64,000 nt of DNA from an uncultured Gemmiger sp. (GTDB lineage: Bacteria > Bacillota > Clostridia > Oscillospirales > Ruminococcaceae). Shown piece by piece: positions 40,579 through 49,767 of this stretch. A program made the position numbers and the translations under genes. The notes beneath the pieces are model-generated. The model ran no database searches, had not been told where the DNA came from, and saw only the letters and a program-made list of their open reading frames with translations. The DNA lies in assembly GCA_947629015.1 (NCBI GenBank), contig CANRCB010000001.1, forward strand, positions 1 through 64,000, written 5' to 3'. Every line of letters begins with the position of its first letter. Within the stretch, counting starts at the first letter, position 1.

Positions 40579-41364
40579 ATGGCACAGCAGCGTATCCAGA
40601 AAGTCCTCTCCGACCAGGGGGTGTGCTCCCGCCGCGCGGCGGAAGCCCTCATCGCCGAAGGGCGCGTCAAGGTCAACGGCCGGCCCGCCGCGCTCGGCGA
40701 TAAGATGGACCCCGATGTCGACAAGCTCGCGGTCGACGGCAAAAACATAGCCGTGCGCCGCAAACGCAAATACATCTACCTCATGCTCAACAAGCCGCGC
40801 GGGTACATCACCACCGCGCACGACGGGCACGGCCGCAAGACGGTGATGGAACTCGTGGCGGACGTGGGCCGCCGCGTCTACCCCGTGGGCCGGTTGGACA
40901 AGGACAGCGAGGGCCTGCTGCTTTTCACCGACGACGGCGCTTTCGCCAACCTGATGACCCACCCGGGCAACGGCATCGCCAAGCTGTACCGCGTCACCGT
41001 GCACCCCCGCGCCACCGAGGAGCAGCTGGCCCGCATGGCGGCGGGCGTTGTGCTGGACGACGGCGTCCGGACCGCGCCCGTCGTCATCCGTGTCGTCGCC
41101 GAGGAAAGCGCTGCCGCCGGCAAGCCGGGCCGCAGCGTGCTGGAGATGACGCTGCACGAGGGCCGCAACCGCCAGATCCGCCGTATGTGCGCGGCCGTTG
41201 GGCTGGAGGTGGCGCGCCTGCGCCGCAGCGCCGAGGGGCCCGTCAAGCTGGGCATGCTCGCCCCCGGGCAGTGGCGGGAACTCAAAAAAAGCGAGGTCGC
41301 GGCGCTGCGGGGCGCCGCCGGCGGCGCCCCGCACGCCGCGCAGCGGCAGGGGGCGGCGCGCTGA
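40579..41364 (+). CDS. rluB: RsuA/RluB-family pseudouridine synthase
   Basis: MAQQRIQKVLSDQGVCSRRAAEALIAEGRVKVNGRPA; PVGRLDKDSEGLLLFTDDG. Confidence 0.92.
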   Translation: MAQQRIQKVLSDQGVCSRRAAEALIAEGRVKVNGRPAALGDKMDPDVDKLAVDGKNIAVRRKRKYIYLMLNKPRGYITTAHDGHGRKTVMELVADVGRRVYPVGRLDKDSEGLLLFTDDGAFANLMTHPGNGIAKLYRVTVHPRATEEQLARMAAGVVLDDGVRTAPVVIRVVAEESAAAGKPGRSVLEMTLHEGRNRQIRRMCAAVGLEVARLRRSAEGPVKLGMLAPGQWRELKKSEVAALRGAAGGAPHAAQRQGAAR

Positions 41365-41404
41365 GCCGGCCCCCTTTTTGCGCCAAATTTCTGCCGCGCA
41401 CCCC

Positions 41405-41433
41405 TTGCCGAAACGCCGGCAGGGTGCTACAAT
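41405..41433 (+). promoter_or_regulatory. Promoter for the biotin-dependent carboxyltransferase cluster
   Basis: TTGCCG-17 nt-TACAAT. Confidence 0.6.
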
Positions 41434-41493
41434 AACTGCGTATAGCGCCCTTTGTGCGCCGCGCTCCCAAACTCGATTCAGGAGGTCCCCCGT

Positions 41494-42816
41494 ATGGCAG
41501 CAAAAGCCCCCGGCAAAGCGGAGATCCTTGCCGCTTTTTTTGATGACGGCGTGTATACGCCCTTGTACCCCGACGGCGCCGTCAGCGCCGCGTTCGGCTG
41601 CGCGGGCGGCCAGAGCGTGTATGCCGTCTGGCAGGACGGCGGCGCGCTGGACGTGCCCGATGTGCAAAAGAACATCCACCTGCTTTCCCTTGCCGCCGAG
41701 ACCGGCAACCCGGTCGTGACCTTTTACAACGCCAGCGGCGCCAGGCTGGAGGGCGGGCTGGACCTGCTCAAGGCGAACGCCCGCCTGATGGCGGCCATCG
41801 CCAAAATTTCCGGCGTCGTGCCGCAGGTGGCCGTCGTCGTGGGCACCTGCGCCGGCTCCGCCGCCGTGCAGGCCGCCGCCGCAGATCTGTGCGTCATGGC
41901 CGAAGGCGCCGAGCTGTTCCTGTCGGCCCCCTTCAACACCGCCGACGCCCCCGAGGACGCCGCCAGCGCCGCGTATGCCGCGCGCGCCGGCGTGGCCGCC
42001 GTGGTGGCGCCCGACGCCGCGGCTGCCGCCAAGGCCGCCGCGCAGCTGGTGGGGTTGCTGCCCGCCAACAACTTGGCCGCGCCCGCGCTGTTCGATACGC
42101 AGCCGCCCAGGGCCGCCTTCACCACCCGCCCCTACGATGCCGCCAAAGCCGCCGAGGCCATCGCCGACGCCGGCACGCTGGTGCCGCTGTTCACCGGCAT
42201 CGGCAAGCGGATGTTCACCGGCCTTGGCACCGTGAACGGCAACGTCGTGGGCATCGTGGCCACCGGGGAGCCGGGCTTCTGCCACAACTGCGCCGCCAAA
42301 GCCGCGCGGTTCGTGCGTTTGTGCGATGCGTACAGCATCCCGCTCGTCACCGTGGTGAACACCGCCGGGTTCCGTTGCTCCTGCGAGGAGGATGTGCAAG
42401 GCGGCATCCGGCAGGCCGCGCGCATGGCCGGCGTCTACGCCGAGGCTACCACCGCCAAGGTCGCGGTGCTGGCCGGCCAGGCCATCGGCCCCGTGTACAC
42501 CGCCTTTGCCGCCCCGGCGGACTGGCGCATCGCCGTCGAGGGCTGCACCGTCGCCCCGCTGGCGCCCGCCGCCGCCGTGAGCGTGCTGTATAAGGCCGAG
42601 ATCGAAGCGAGCGACAACATCCAAAAGGCCACCGCCGCCAAGGCCGCCGCCTACGCGGCCGAAAAGTGCAGCGCCGCCGCCGCCGTGGCCGCCAACGTGG
42701 CCGATGCCGCCGCCGCGCCCGCGCAGGTGCGCGCGCAGGTGGCCGCCGCTTTGGATATGCTTTCCACCAAGCGCGCCGTGCGCCTTGCCAAAAAGCACGG
42801 CACCACCGCGCTGTAA
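41494..42816 (+). CDS. Carboxyltransferase-domain protein (MmdA/PCC-beta-like, divergent)
   Basis: VVVGTCAGSAAVQAAAADLCVM; VVNTAGFRCSCEEDVQGGIRQAARMAGVYAEATTAKVAVLAGQAIGPVYTAF. Confidence 0.8.
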   Translation: MAAKAPGKAEILAAFFDDGVYTPLYPDGAVSAAFGCAGGQSVYAVWQDGGALDVPDVQKNIHLLSLAAETGNPVVTFYNASGARLEGGLDLLKANARLMAAIAKISGVVPQVAVVVGTCAGSAAVQAAAADLCVMAEGAELFLSAPFNTADAPEDAASAAYAARAGVAAVVAPDAAAAAKAAAQLVGLLPANNLAAPALFDTQPPRAAFTTRPYDAAKAAEAIADAGTLVPLFTGIGKRMFTGLGTVNGNVVGIVATGEPGFCHNCAAKAARFVRLCDAYSIPLVTVVNTAGFRCSCEEDVQGGIRQAARMAGVYAEATTAKVAVLAGQAIGPVYTAFAAPADWRIAVEGCTVAPLAPAAAVSVLYKAEIEASDNIQKATAAKAAAYAAEKCSAAAAVAANVADAAAAPAQVRAQVAAALDMLSTKRAVRLAKKHGTTAL

Positions 42817-42831
42817 AAGGCTTTCCGTTTT

Positions 42832-42883
42832 GCCTTCCCCCCGAGGGGGAAGGCGGCTGCACAACGCGTGGCCGGATGCGGGG
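42832..42883. repeat. Palindromic repeat, same family as 7819-8015
   Basis: gccttccccccgagggggaaggcggc...ggccggatgcgggg. Confidence 0.6.
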
Positions 42884-42985
42884 CCGGCCCCGGCCTGCCC
42901 GTGAACCACCGCAGGGCGGGGCGCCCCGCCCCGCCTATCAATACCGCATGACAGAAATACCAACAGATACAGGAGGCCCTTACCC

Positions 42986-43348
42986 ATGAAAAACCTCACC
43001 GTTACCGTCAACGGCGTGGCCTACCAGGTCACCGTCGAAGAAAATACCGGCGCCGCGCCCGTTGTGCCCGCCGCCGCCCCGGCCCCCGCTGCCGCCGCGC
43101 CTGCGCCGGCCGCCGCCCCGGCCGCGCCCGCCGGCGCCGTGACCGTCACCGCGCCGATGCCCGGCAACATCCTGGACGTCAAGGTCAAGCCCGGGGACAA
43201 GGTCAAGGCCGGCGACACGCTGCTGATTCTGGAGGCCATGAAGATGGAGAACGAGATCAGCGCCCCGCAGGACGGCACCGTGGCAAGCGTTTCCGCCAAA
43301 AAGGGCGACACCGTAAATTCCGGTGATGTGCTTTGCAGCCTGAACTGA
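42986..43348 (+). CDS. Biotin/lipoyl carrier protein with Ala/Pro-rich linker
   Basis: LILEAMKMENEI biotinylation motif. Confidence 0.92.
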   Translation: MKNLTVTVNGVAYQVTVEENTGAAPVVPAAAPAPAAAAPAPAAAPAAPAGAVTVTAPMPGNILDVKVKPGDKVKAGDTLLILEAMKMENEISAPQDGTVASVSAKKGDTVNSGDVLCSLN

Positions 43349-43366
43349 TAGGCGAGGTGAACGACA

Positions 43367-44770
43367 TTGGCTAAAAAACCCGTAAAGATCACCGAGGTCG
43401 TCCTGCGGGACGCGCACCAGTCGCTGCTGGCCACCCGCATGAAGATGGACGAGATGCGCCCCATCCTGCCCGAGATGGACAAGGTCGGCTATTTCTCGGC
43501 CGAGTGCTGGGGCGGCGCCACCTTTGACGCCTGCATCCGCTTCTTGGATGAGGATCCGTGGGACCGCCTGCGCACCATCCGCAAGCTGATGCCCAACACC
43601 AAATTGCAGATGCTGTTCCGCGGGCAGAATATGCTCGGCTACCGGCACTATGCCGACGATGCCGTCGAGTATTTCGTGGCCAAATCCGTCGCCAACGGCA
43701 TCGACATCCTGCGCATCTTTGACGCCCTCAACGACCCGCGCAATCTGGAGACCGCCATCAAGGCCGCCAAAAAGGAAAAGGCGCACGTGCAGGCGTGCAT
43801 CAGCTATACCTTGAGCCCCGTGCACACGAACGACTATTTCGTCGCCTACGCCAAACAGCTCGAGGCCATGGGCGCCGATTCCATCTGCATCAAGGATATG
43901 GCCGGCCTGCTCAAGCCCATGACCTGCTACGAGCTCGTCAAGGCGCTGAAAGAAAACATCTCCATCCCCGTCGATATCCACAGCCACTATACATCGGGCC
44001 TGGCCAGCATGGCCATCTTCAAGGGCATCGAGGCCGGCGCCGACATCGTCGATACCGCCATGAGCCCGCTGGCGCTGGGCACCTCCCATATGCCGACGGA
44101 ATCCCTCGTCGCCGCCTTGCAGGGCACCGACTACGACACAGGCCTGGATCTTGCACAGCTCAACATCGTGCGGGAGCATTTTGCCAAGCTGCGCGAAAAA
44201 TACATTGCCAACGGCCAGATCAACCCCAAGGTGCTCGGGGTCGATGCCAACACGCTGCTCTACCAGGTGCCGGGCGGTATGCTCTCCAACATGATCAAGC
44301 AGCTCAAGGACGCCGGCAAGGAGGACCAGCTTGACGAGGTCCTCAAAGAGATCCCGCGCGTGCGCAAGGATTCCGGCTATCCGCCGCTCGTCACGCCCAC
44401 GAGCCAGATCGTCGGCACGCAGGCGGTGTTCAACGTCATTTTGGGCGAGCGGTACAAGATGGTCACCAAGGAGTTCAAGGGCCTTGTCCACGGTGACTAC
44501 GGCAAGACCCCCGCCCCCATCGACCCTGAATTTTCCAGCATGATTTTGAAGGGCGAGGCGCCCATCACCTGCCGCCCGGCGGACCTGCTGGAGCCGGAGG
44601 TCGAAAAGATGAAGGCCGAGGCCGCCAAGTACGCCATCCAGGAGGAGGACGTGCTCACCTACGCGATGTTCCCGCAGGTGGCGCCCAAATTCTTTGAAAA
44701 GCGCAACGCCCGCCTGCAGGGCGTCGACGCCCTCCACGCTGACTACGAGGCCAAAAGCCACCCGGTGTAA
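43367..44770 (+). CDS. oadA: Oxaloacetate decarboxylase alpha/transcarboxylase 5S-like subunit
   Basis: ITEVVLRDAHQSLLATRMKMDEMRPILPEMDKVGYFSAECWGGATFDACIRFLDEDPWDRLR; TTG start. Confidence 0.9.
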   Translation: MAKKPVKITEVVLRDAHQSLLATRMKMDEMRPILPEMDKVGYFSAECWGGATFDACIRFLDEDPWDRLRTIRKLMPNTKLQMLFRGQNMLGYRHYADDAVEYFVAKSVANGIDILRIFDALNDPRNLETAIKAAKKEKAHVQACISYTLSPVHTNDYFVAYAKQLEAMGADSICIKDMAGLLKPMTCYELVKALKENISIPVDIHSHYTSGLASMAIFKGIEAGADIVDTAMSPLALGTSHMPTESLVAALQGTDYDTGLDLAQLNIVREHFAKLREKYIANGQINPKVLGVDANTLLYQVPGGMLSNMIKQLKDAGKEDQLDEVLKEIPRVRKDSGYPPLVTPTSQIVGTQAVFNVILGERYKMVTKEFKGLVHGDYGKTPAPIDPEFSSMILKGEAPITCRPADLLEPEVEKMKAEAAKYAIQEEDVLTYAMFPQVAPKFFEKRNARLQGVDALHADYEAKSHPV

Positions 44771-44780
44771 AGCCTGGCCT

Positions 44781-44942
44781 CAGACTGTCGAAAAAAGAGC
44801 AGCAAATGCTTTTTGGAGTGCTTGTAGGGGACGGCCTCCGGACGTCCCGCAAACTTTCCGTCGTTGCAACGTTTACGGGGCGTCGAGGACGCCGCCCCCT
44901 ACAGCTTGCCTTGGAATCGCAGTTAACTTTTTTGACACACTG
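44781..44942. mobile_element. MITE-like element copy 1 (162 bp)
   Basis: Ends cagactgtcgaaaaa ... ttttttgacacactg form an imperfect TIR; ~100 bp core shared with 58109-58359. Confidence 0.65.
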
Positions 44943-44975
44943 AAAGCCGCGCAGGCATCCGCCTGCGCGGCTTTC
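44943..44975 (+). terminator. Hairpin terminator after the MITE
   Basis: gaaagccgcgcaggc-atcc-gcctgcgcggctttc. Confidence 0.6.
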
Positions 44976-45096
44976 GCATGGCTGTGCCGGCGGCCCCGTT
45001 ACCCCTCCGGCGGCGCGGCGCAGACGGCGGGGCCGCAGCGTCCACAGGCCGCGCGCCGCAGCCCGCCAACAGCGCGGCCGCAACAACCGCGCGGGG

Positions 45097-45291
45097 GTGC
45101 GCATCGCCGCGCTGCGCAAGGCGCGGGGGCTATCGCAGCGGGCGCTGGCCGATGCCATGCAGCTGGCGGGGCTGGACATCGACAAAAATGCCGTGCAGCG
45201 CATCGAGAGCGGCCGGCGCTTTGTCACCGATATCGAGCTGTATCACTTCGCGGCGTACTTTGGCGTCAGCGCTGATGCGCTGCTGCAATGA
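45097..45291 (+). CDS. XRE-family HTH protein (GTG start; may begin upstream)
   Basis: MRIAALRKARGLSQRALADAMQLAGLDIDKNAVQRIESGRRFVTDIELYHFAAYFGVSADALLQ. Confidence 0.75.
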   Translation: MRIAALRKARGLSQRALADAMQLAGLDIDKNAVQRIESGRRFVTDIELYHFAAYFGVSADALLQ

Positions 45292-45317
45292 GCGCCGGCG
45301 CAAAAAATACAAAAAAA

Positions 45318-45350
45318 TCCCGCCCGGATACCCTCCCGAGCGGGATTTGC
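45318..45350 (+). terminator. Intrinsic terminator
   Basis: aaatcccgc...gcgggattt hairpin after the HTH gene. Confidence 0.55.
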
Positions 45351-45351
45351 C

Positions 45352-45380
45352 TTGCAACTTCGTGCCAAAAATAGTACAAT
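45352..45380 (+). promoter_or_regulatory. Promoter for the yicC-remA-gmk-priA cluster
   Basis: TTGCAA-17 nt-TACAAT. Confidence 0.6.
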
Positions 45381-45440
45381 GGAAACAAATAGTGGAGGTT
45401 TGCGGCTTTTGGGCCGCGGGCCGATTTCCGGGGTGATACC

Positions 45441-46319
45441 ATGGTACTGAGCATGACCGGCTACGGCCGGGCCGAGCGGGTGCTGAACGGGCGGCAGATA
45501 ACCGTGGAGCTGCGCAGCGTCAACGCACGCTATTTTGAATATTCCTCCCGCCTGCCGCGCCGCTGCGCCTTTATGGAGGACAAGCTCAAAAAGCTGGTGG
45601 CGGCCAGGGTCAGCCGCGGCAAGGTGGAGCTTGGCCTGACGCTGCAGGCCGTCACGGCGCAGGACGTTGTCGTTGCCGTCAACCGGCCGCTCGCCCGGGG
45701 GTACGCCGATGCCTTTGCCGAACTGGCCGAGGCCTTTGGCGTCAACAACGATCTGACCGCCGGCCTTTTGGCCCGCATGCCGGAGGTGCTCGTCCAGACG
45801 GCCGCCTCCGCCGACGAGGAGGCCCTCTGGCAGGACGTGCGGGCCGTGGCGGGCGCGGCGCTGGATGCCTTCCTCGCCATGCGCGCCGCCGAGGGCGAGA
45901 AGCTCCGCGCCGACCTCCTCGCCAAACTCGATACCGCCGAGGCGCTGCTCGGCCGCATCGAGCAGGGCACCGCCGGCCGCGTGCAGGCGTACACCGAAAA
46001 GCTCTACGCCCGCCTCCAGGAACTGCTGGCCGACCGCAATGTCGACGAGAGCCGCCTTGTGACCGAGGCCGCGCTCTTTGCCGACAAGACCGCCATCGAC
46101 GAGGAGACGGTGCGCCTGCACAGCCACATCGCGCAGTACCGCGCGATCCTGGACCTGGACGAGCCTGTCGGCCGCAAGTTGGACTTTTTGACGCAGGAGC
46201 TCAACCGTGAGGCCAACACCATCGGCTCCAAATGCCAGGACGTCGCCATCACGCGGCTGGTGGTGGAGCTGAAATCCGAGATCGAAAAGATCCGCGAACA
46301 ACTGCAAAATATCGAGTAA
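45441..46319 (+). CDS. yicC: YicC/YloC-family endoribonuclease
   Basis: [40 protein letters not shown]...[20 protein letters not shown]. Confidence 0.94.
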   Translation: MVLSMTGYGRAERVLNGRQITVELRSVNARYFEYSSRLPRRCAFMEDKLKKLVAARVSRGKVELGLTLQAVTAQDVVVAVNRPLARGYADAFAELAEAFGVNNDLTAGLLARMPEVLVQTAASADEEALWQDVRAVAGAALDAFLAMRAAEGEKLRADLLAKLDTAEALLGRIEQGTAGRVQAYTEKLYARLQELLADRNVDESRLVTEAALFADKTAIDEETVRLHSHIAQYRAILDLDEPVGRKLDFLTQELNREANTIGSKCQDVAITRLVVELKSEIEKIREQLQNIE

Positions 46320-46330
46320 GGATGTGCCCC

Positions 46331-46579
46331 ATGCAGCTACTCAACATCGGCTTTGGCAACATGGTCAACACCGACCGCCTTGTCAGCGTCGTCAGCCCCG
46401 ATTCGGCCCCCATCAAGCGCCTTGTGCAGGACGCGCGCGAGCGCGGCGCCCTCATCGATGCCTCCTACGGGCGCAGGACGCGGGCGGTGCTCATCATGGA
46501 TTCCGACCATGTGGTGCTCTCGGCCTATGAGCCGCAGGCCCTTGTCGGCAGCGTGCCGGCACCGGAAGGGGAGGTGTGA
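46331..46579 (+). CDS. remA: RemA/DUF370 extracellular matrix regulator-like protein
   Basis: [65 protein letters not shown]. Confidence 0.92.
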   Translation: MQLLNIGFGNMVNTDRLVSVVSPDSAPIKRLVQDARERGALIDASYGRRTRAVLIMDSDHVVLSAYEPQALVGSVPAPEGEV

Positions 46580-46583
46580 CGCC

Positions 46584-47153
46584 ATGCAGGGGGAGCATTG
46601 CCTGTTTGTCGTATCGGGGCCGTCCGGCGCCGGCAAGGATACCGTGGTCGCCTGCCTGCGCGCCGCCCATCCCGAGGTGCAGCGCACCGTCTCCGCCACC
46701 ACCCGCGCCATGCGCGCGGGCGATGCCGACGGCGTGAGCTACCATTTCCTCTCCGTGGATGATTTTGAGCGCAGGCTTGCCCAAAACGAGCTGGTGGAGC
46801 ATACCAGCTACTGCGGCAACTACTACGGCACGCTGCGCAGCGAGATCGAGCCCCGCATGGCCGCCGGCATCCCGGTGATTTTGGTCATCGAGGTCGAGGG
46901 CGCCGCCAACATCAAGCGGCTGTACCCCGGCGCCACCACCGTGTTCGTGCTGCCGCCCAGCCTTGAAGAACTGGAGCGCCGCCTGCGCGGCCGCGGCACC
47001 GAGAGCGAGGAAAAGGTCCAAAGCCGCCTGCGCCGCGCCGAAGAGGAGATGGCCCTGGCCGCTGCCTATGACGAGCACATCGTCAACGATACGCCGCAAA
47101 CCTGCGCCGCGGCGCTCTACGCCATCATCCAAAACCGCATGAACGGGCAATAG
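46584..47153 (+). CDS. gmk: Guanylate kinase
   Basis: LFVVSGPSGAGKDTVVACL; SATTRAMRAGDADGVSYHFLS. Confidence 0.95.
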   Translation: MQGEHCLFVVSGPSGAGKDTVVACLRAAHPEVQRTVSATTRAMRAGDADGVSYHFLSVDDFERRLAQNELVEHTSYCGNYYGTLRSEIEPRMAAGIPVILVIEVEGAANIKRLYPGATTVFVLPPSLEELERRLRGRGTESEEKVQSRLRRAEEEMALAAAYDEHIVNDTPQTCAAALYAIIQNRMNGQ

Positions 47154-47180
47154 ACCGCCCGATACCGCCAAAAAAGTGAG

Positions 47181-49445
47181 GTGGCGCCGTTGCCGCGTGC
47201 CGCGAAGGTGGCTGTCAGTGACGCCACCATCCATTACGATAAGCTCTACACCTACCGCGTGCCCGCCGCGCTCGAGGGGCGCGTGTTCGCGGGCAGCATG
47301 GTGCTGGTGCCGTTTGGCCGCGGCAACAGGCCGCGCATGGCCGTGGTGCTGGAGCTGGCCGACGCGGAGGAGGACCCCCGCCTCAAATCCCTGCTGGACG
47401 CCGCGCCCGAGGACGCCCGCCTGACCCCGCACCTTTTGGAACTCGTGCGGTTTTTGCAGGAGCGCACCTTCTGCACCTGGTTCGAGGCGGTCAAGGCCGT
47501 CATCCCCTACGGCGCGCAGTATTGCCCCGGCACAAAGGACGGGCGCCCCGTGCTCAAAAACCGGCTCGCGCAGCCGAAGGTGGCCGTCTATACGCTGGCG
47601 GCCCCCCTGCCGGAAAAGCCAAAGCCCGGCCCGCGCCAGCAGGCCGCCGTGGCGGCGCTGCAGGCCGGCCCGCGCACACGGCAGGAACTGCTGGCCATGG
47701 GCATCGGCCGCGCCACGCTCGACACGCTGTGCCATAAGGGCGTGCTCCGGGCGCAGGAACGCGCCGCCACGCAGGATCTTCTGGCCGACCTCCCGTTTGA
47801 CCCGCAGCCGCTCGTGCTTTCGCCGGCGCAGCGCGCCGCCTGCGACGCACTGCTCGGGGATCTGCGCGCCGGCGCCCCGCGCGCGGCGCTGCTTTACGGG
47901 GTGACCGGTTCCGGCAAGACCGCCGTGTTTGAGGAACTCATCGCCCAAACGCTGGCGATGGGCCGCAAGGCGCTGGTGCTCGTGCCCGAGATCGGCCTGA
48001 CCCCGCAGATGCTGCGCCGGCTCAAGGCGCGGTTCGGCAGCCGGCTGGCGGTGCAGCATTCCCGCCTGAGCAACACCGAGCGCCTGATCCAGTGGCGCAC
48101 CATCCAGCGGGGCGATGCCGATATCGTCGTCGGCACGCGCAGCGCGGTGTTTGCGCCGCTTTCAAACATCGGCCTCATCGTCATCGACGAGGAGCAGGAG
48201 CACACCTACCAAAGCGAGGCGAGCCCCCGCTACGCGGCGCACGACATCGCCAAAAAGCGCGCCGCGCAGGAGAACGCCCTGCTGGTGTTTTCCTCCGCCA
48301 CGCCCCGCACCGAGACCTGCTATGCCGCCAAAACCGGGCGCATCCGCCTGGTCGAGTTGAACGAACGCTACGGCGGCCGCCCGCTGCCCGGTGTCGATTT
48401 CATTGATATGCGCGCCGAGCTCACCGCCGGCAACCCGCGCGAGGTCAGCGCCCGCCTTGTGGAGGAGCTGGCCCGCAACCTGCAAAGGGGCGAGCAGAGC
48501 ATCCTGCTGCTCAACCGCCGCGGCTACCACACCGTGGGTATGTGCGCGGTGTGCGGGCAGGTGCTCAAATGCCCCAACTGTTCGGTGCCCATGGTCTACC
48601 ACAAGCCGCGGCACGCGCTGCTGTGCCACCACTGCGGGCACCAGGTCTGCCCGCCGCCCGCCGCCTGCCCCGCGTGCGGCGGCCGGATGGTGTACAGCGG
48701 TTTCGGCACGCAGAAGGTGGAGGAGGAGCTGGGCGCCCTGCTGCCCACGGCGCGCATCCTGCGTATGGACCAGGATTCCACCGGGCAGAAAAACGCCCAC
48801 GCGCAGATGCTCGGCCGCTTTGCCCGGCGGGAGTATGATATCCTGCTCGGCACCCAGATGGTGGCCAAGGGGCTGGATTTTGACAACGTGACCCTCGTCG
48901 GGGTGCTTGGCATCGACAGTTTGCTGTTTGGCCAGGGCTTCCGCGCGTACGAGAACGTGTTCAGCCTCATCACGCAGGTGGTGGGCCGCGGCGGCCGGGC
49001 CGACCTGCCGGGCCGCGCCCTCATCCAGACCACCGTGCCCGGGCACCCGGTGCTGCGTTTGGCCGCCGCGCAGGATTACGCCGCCTTTTACAACGAGGAG
49101 ATCGCCTTCCGCAAATACGGGCTGTACCCGCCGTTCTGCGCGTTCTGCGTCGTCGGTTTCTCCGGCGAGAAGGAGGCCGACGCCCTCTTTGCGGCGCGGC
49201 GCTTCGCGGCGCTGCTGGCGCACAACGCCGCGCAGGACAAAACGCTGCCGCTGCGCATCCTCGGCCCGGTGCCGATGAACATCGCGCTGCTGGCCGGCCG
49301 CTACCGCTTCAAGCTCACCCTCAAATGCCGGGGCGACGCCGCGTTCCGCGCCCTTTTGCGCGCCGCCCTCGCCGCCTACGAGGCCGAAAAACTCCCCGCC
49401 AAGGCCGCCGTCACGGTCGATTTCAACTCCGACGGGGACCTTTGA
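47181..49445 (+). CDS. priA: Primosomal protein N' (helicase)
   Basis: LLYGVTGSGKTAVFEELI; zinc-binding cysteine region CAVCGQVLKCPNCSVPMVYH...CHHCGHQ; LLGTQMVAKGLDFDNVTLVGVL. Confidence 0.95.
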   Translation: MAPLPRAAKVAVSDATIHYDKLYTYRVPAALEGRVFAGSMVLVPFGRGNRPRMAVVLELADAEEDPRLKSLLDAAPEDARLTPHLLELVRFLQERTFCTWFEAVKAVIPYGAQYCPGTKDGRPVLKNRLAQPKVAVYTLAAPLPEKPKPGPRQQAAVAALQAGPRTRQELLAMGIGRATLDTLCHKGVLRAQERAATQDLLADLPFDPQPLVLSPAQRAACDALLGDLRAGAPRAALLYGVTGSGKTAVFEELIAQTLAMGRKALVLVPEIGLTPQMLRRLKARFGSRLAVQHSRLSNTERLIQWRTIQRGDADIVVGTRSAVFAPLSNIGLIVIDEEQEHTYQSEASPRYAAHDIAKKRAAQENALLVFSSATPRTETCYAAKTGRIRLVELNERYGGRPLPGVDFIDMRAELTAGNPREVSARLVEELARNLQRGEQSILLLNRRGYHTVGMCAVCGQVLKCPNCSVPMVYHKPRHALLCHHCGHQVCPPPAACPACGGRMVYSGFGTQKVEEELGALLPTARILRMDQDSTGQKNAHAQMLGRFARREYDILLGTQMVAKGLDFDNVTLVGVLGIDSLLFGQGFRAYENVFSLITQVVGRGGRADLPGRALIQTTVPGHPVLRLAAAQDYAAFYNEEIAFRKYGLYPPFCAFCVVGFSGEKEADALFAARRFAALLAHNAAQDKTLPLRILGPVPMNIALLAGRYRFKLTLKCRGDAAFRALLRAALAAYEAEKLPAKAAVTVDFNSDGDL

Positions 49446-49446
49446 C

Positions 49447-49735
49447 AGGGTGGAGTTTGGAGAGTGGAGAGTGGAGTGAAGGTGTGCCGCAAAGCGGCAC
49501 GGGATGGATAAGAGATTCAAAGATAAGAGATAAGAAATAAAAGAGAGAAGAATTTTGGTGTACACTGCGTGTACGGTTAAAAAAATATCGCTGCTTTCCT
49601 CTTACCATGCTCGCGGCGCGGAGCGCCGCACCATATTTTTTCTCTCTTCTCTCTTCTCTTTTCTCTCCACTCTCCACTTTCCACTCTCCACTCTCCACTT
49701 TCCACTCTCCACTCTCCACTCTCCGCACGCGATTC
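49447..49735. repeat. Heptamer purine/pyrimidine inverted-arm repeat element (copy 3, longest)
   Basis: gtggagtttggagagtggagagtggag ... tandem (C/T)TCCACT heptamers; inner agagataagaaataaaagagagaagaa vs ttctctcttctctcttctcttttctct. Confidence 0.8.
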
Positions 49736-49767
49736 TGACTGACCCTGACGATTTGGAGGTTTACACC

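Noticed and set aside
40327-43011. 894-aa minus-strand ORF antisense to rluB and the carboxyltransferase
   Set aside because: Low-complexity Gly/His/Arg-rich antisense frame; plus-strand genes have RBS, start and domain support.
49660-49735. Tandem CTCCACT units as a possible CRISPR array
   Set aside because: Contiguous 7-bp units with no spacers; no cas genes in the window.
49555-49767. 71-aa N-terminal extension of peptide deformylase (LSTLHFPLSTLHFPLSTLHSPH...)
   Set aside because: Translation of the heptamer repeat; the real def start with RBS is ATG 49768.
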